Shown in pieces: positions 61,880 through 64,000 of a stretch of DNA of 64,000 bases. The translations under genes and the position numbers were made by a program. The notes beneath the pieces were generated by a model. It ran no database searches and was not told the DNA's origin. It saw only the letters and a program-made list of their open reading frames with translations. Within the stretch, counting starts at the first letter, position 1. Every line of letters begins with the position of its first letter. The stretch is from JBBDJB01 sp040880125 (GTDB lineage: Bacteria > Planctomycetota > Planctomycetia > Pirellulales > JBBDJB01). The stretch covers positions 1 to 64,000 of the forward strand of contig JBBDJB010000032.1 of NCBI GenBank assembly GCA_040880125.1, written 5' to 3'.

Positions 61880-64000
61880 TTACCCGGTGCTCTTCATGCC
61901 AAAGGCGATGCCATGTGCCGTCAGCGCGAGCAGCCGCTCCAGCGTCTCGTCCGAGTTGGAGGCTTCCGGCCGCTGCCGCCACTGCCGGAGAAACTGGATC
62001 TGCAGATAGTTTAGCGGATCGACGTAGGGGTTCCGCAGCTTGATCGACTCGGCCAGCACCGGGTTTCGCTCCAGCAACCGCCGTCGCTGTGAAACTTGCA
62101 GCACCATCGCGACAGAGCGCTGGTGCTCCTGTTCGATCCGCCCAAAGATCTCGTCGCGCAGCGAATGCGACTCGACAAGTTCGGCGTACCGCCTGGCGAT
62201 GTTCATGTCCGCCTTGGCCAGCGACATCTCGGCATTGTCCAGCAGCAGCGCAAAGAAGGGCCACTTGGCGTGCATGTCGCGCAGCCGCACGAGTCCGTCT
62301 GGCTCCTCGTCAATGAACCGCTCCAGCGCGTGCCCGACGCCGAACCAGGCCGAGATCAAATGCCGCGACTGCGTCCACGCGAACACCCAGGGGATCGCCC
62401 GCAGGTCGGCGAAGCTGGCGGCTTGCTTGCGATGGCTGGGCCGGGAGCCGATTTTCAAATGTTGTACCAGGTCGATCGGCGTCGCCTGGCGGAAGTAGTC
62501 GAGAAACCCCGACGTCTCGCCCACCAGCCCGTAGTAGAACCGGCGTGACTCGTCCGCTAATCGCTCCATGGCGATTTCCCAGCGAGAGTGCTCTTCCGGG
62601 AGCTTCTCATCCGGCGAAGGCAGACACTCGGCGGCGATGACTGCGGAGGTGAGCTGCTCCAGGTTGCGGACGGCGATGGCGGGGCTGGAGTACTTGAGCG
62701 AGATGACCTCGCCCTGTTCCGTGATGCGGATACGGCCGCCATGCACTGCGGTGGGCGTCGCGCGGAGCGTCTCGTGGCTTTGCCCGCCGCCGCGGTCGAT
62801 CGACCCCCCCTTGCCGTGAAAGAACCGCAAGCCAATACCCTGCTCGTCGGCAAGCGCCGCAAGTTGCCGTTCGGCGCGATACAGGTTCCAGTTGGCGGCC
62901 AGGTAGCCGCCGTCCTTGTTCGAATCGGAGTAGCCGAGCATCACCTCCTGCACATCACCTCGGTGACGGAGATGGGCTCGATAAACGCCGTCGCGCCAAA
63001 GATCTTGCACCAGGCCGCCGCAGCGCTTCAAGTCGTCGATCGTTTCGAACAGCGGCACTACATCCAGATCGCGCAGACCGGCGCTGTTGGCCAGATCGAG
63101 CAGCTTGCGCACGTCGGCTGTGCTGTGAGTCATGCTCAGTACGTAGCGATTCGACGCCCGCGCGCCGTACCGGGCTTGCAGATCGTGCTGCGTTCGGAAT
63201 TGCTCTCGGATCGCGTTTTCGTCCGAATGCAGCTTGTCGCTCTCGTCCCGAAAGTCGAGCTCCGCCAGGTGGAAACCAAACACCTGCGACTGCCGAATCA
63301 GCCGCGATACTCGCCCCAGGGCCGCACGCCGGGCGTTTTGCTGATACAGCCGGTCACGGATGTGCTCAAGATCGGCGACGAACTGGTCCGACGACTCGTA
63401 TCCGCCTGGCAACTTGTCCGCGATCACCAGAAGCTGTTTACGAAATACCTCGTCCGGTTCGAGCGGCAGGCGCGAAACATCGATCTCTTCGGTGCCGCGC
63501 CGCAATCCTCGCTCGCTCGACGGTTCCTTACTTCCCATGGCATCATCATCCGCTGATCCGGACACTCGCGTTGAGATCGTGCCGGACTGGAGATCCTCAG
63601 TTACAAAATCGCCGTCCTGGCCGGTGTGGCTCAATTCCGCGAACAGCTTCGAGATTTGGTTACGATAAAAGCTCAACACTCGCTGCTGCTGCCACTGCAT
63701 CGACTGGCGGCTGACCTCCGGCGTAACGTATGGATTGCCGTCACGGTCGCCGCCGATCCAACTGGCGAAGGTCAGGATCGGTCGCCCCAGCCGTACCGTT
63801 GGATAGTATTGGGCCAGTCCACGGTCGATGATCTGGTAGAAATCCGCCACGGCTTGGAAGATCGTGCGGTCGAAAAACGACAGCGCATTGTCGACTTCGT
63901 CCAGCGGCTCCGGCCGGCGACGACGGACCTCTTCAGTTTGCCAGAGCGACTCCAGAATCTCATCCGGATCGGCCGGCCACTCCCGCAGTCGCCACAGGTG
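61880..64000 (-). CDS. ppc: Phosphoenolpyruvate carboxylase, C-terminal part (runs off window)
   Basis: At least 706 residues of an enzyme that carboxylates PEP to oxaloacetate, feeding the TCA cycle. The frame stays open to the end of the window (the upstream part reads REWPADPDEILESLW and ALSFFDRTIFQAVADFYQ), so the gene starts beyond 64000. Key motifs: SWIGGDRDGNPYVT, MLGYSDSNKDGGYLAANW, FFHGKGGSIDRGGG with the Gly-rich loop, IPWVFAWTQSRHLISAWFGVG, and the C-terminal HGIAFGMKSTG in the place of the conserved NGIAAGMRNTG end. The catalytic C-terminal half is complete. Confidence 0.95.
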   Translation of the reverse strand, partial: HLWRLREWPADPDEILESLWQTEEVRRRRPEPLDEVDNALSFFDRTIFQAVADFYQIIDRGLAQYYPTVRLGRPILTFASWIGGDRDGNPYVTPEVSRQSMQWQQQRVLSFYRNQISKLFAELSHTGQDGDFVTEDLQSGTISTRVSGSADDDAMGSKEPSSERGLRRGTEEIDVSRLPLEPDEVFRKQLLVIADKLPGGYESSDQFVADLEHIRDRLYQQNARRAALGRVSRLIRQSQVFGFHLAELDFRDESDKLHSDENAIREQFRTQHDLQARYGARASNRYVLSMTHSTADVRKLLDLANSAGLRDLDVVPLFETIDDLKRCGGLVQDLWRDGVYRAHLRHRGDVQEVMLGYSDSNKDGGYLAANWNLYRAERQLAALADEQGIGLRFFHGKGGSIDRGGGQSHETLRATPTAVHGGRIRITEQGEVISLKYSSPAIAVRNLEQLTSAVIAAECLPSPDEKLPEEHSRWEIAMERLADESRRFYYGLVGETSGFLDYFRQATPIDLVQHLKIGSRPSHRKQAASFADLRAIPWVFAWTQSRHLISAWFGVGHALERFIDEEPDGLVRLRDMHAKWPFFALLLDNAEMSLAKADMNIARRYAELVESHSLRDEIFGRIEQEHQRSVAMVLQVSQRRRLLERNPVLAESIKLRNPYVDPLNYLQIQFLRQWRQRPEASNSDETLERLLALTAHGIAFGMKSTG

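Overview
The window looks like a chromosomal segment of a high-GC planctomycete, most likely of the Pirellulales type. The main evidence is lineage-typical families: a cytochrome/DUF1549/DUF1553 protein followed by a DUF1501 protein, a secreted sulfatase, a PEP-CTERM protein with HAF repeats, a diverged RNase H-like protein, DUF11 repeats and very large exported proteins of unknown function. Many genes lack a clear Shine-Dalgarno site, and short dispersed palindromic repeats sit between and inside genes. No rRNA operon, CRISPR array or intact insertion sequence was seen.

Left part (1-12.9 kb): a secreted protein with two LCCL-like domains, a small secreted protein, a single-module NRPS-like enzyme (adenylation, carrier and thioesterase domains) divergent from a fatty-acid-hydroxylase-type membrane enzyme, then a MoxR - DUF58 - DUF4129 operon on the minus strand. 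A repeat cluster at 10.5-10.8 kb and a secreted protein follow, then about 1 kb of non-coding DNA holding a three-armed inverted repeat.

Middle (12.9-36.2 kb): an RNase H-like protein, glycogen branching enzyme (glgB), a PpiD/SurA-like membrane chaperone, DNA topoisomerase I (topA), then 10 kb of two overlapping minus-strand genes coding for giant exported membrane-anchored proteins that appear to be three copies of one module. An inositol-monophosphatase-family enzyme, a conserved unknown protein behind a possible transcription attenuator, a prenyltransferase-fold secreted protein and groES complete this part.

Right part (36.2-64 kb): the DUF1549/1553 - DUF1501 pair, a fused amidohydrolase/membrane dipeptidase, an HD phosphohydrolase with a zinc-ribbon membrane protein, the PEP-CTERM protein, the sulfatase, the egtB-egtD ergothioneine operon (ATGA overlap), a DUF11 repeat protein, tRNA-Leu(UAG) with a decayed tyrosine recombinase beside it, a hybrid histidine kinase, a truncated beta-helix protein, an esterase, a frameshifted gene and the 3' part of ppc, which runs off the end of the window.

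The genes mix housekeeping (topA, glgB, ppc, groES, tRNA) with envelope, secretion and scavenging functions. No single large pathway occupies the window. The features most worth a second look are the triplicated giant exported module, the palindromic repeat carried in frame inside the NRPS adenylation domain, the fused D-aminoacylase/dipeptidase lacking its usual metal-binding HxH, and the leader with a terminator just ahead of a conserved unknown gene. Assignments come from reading motifs by eye; no database search was run.
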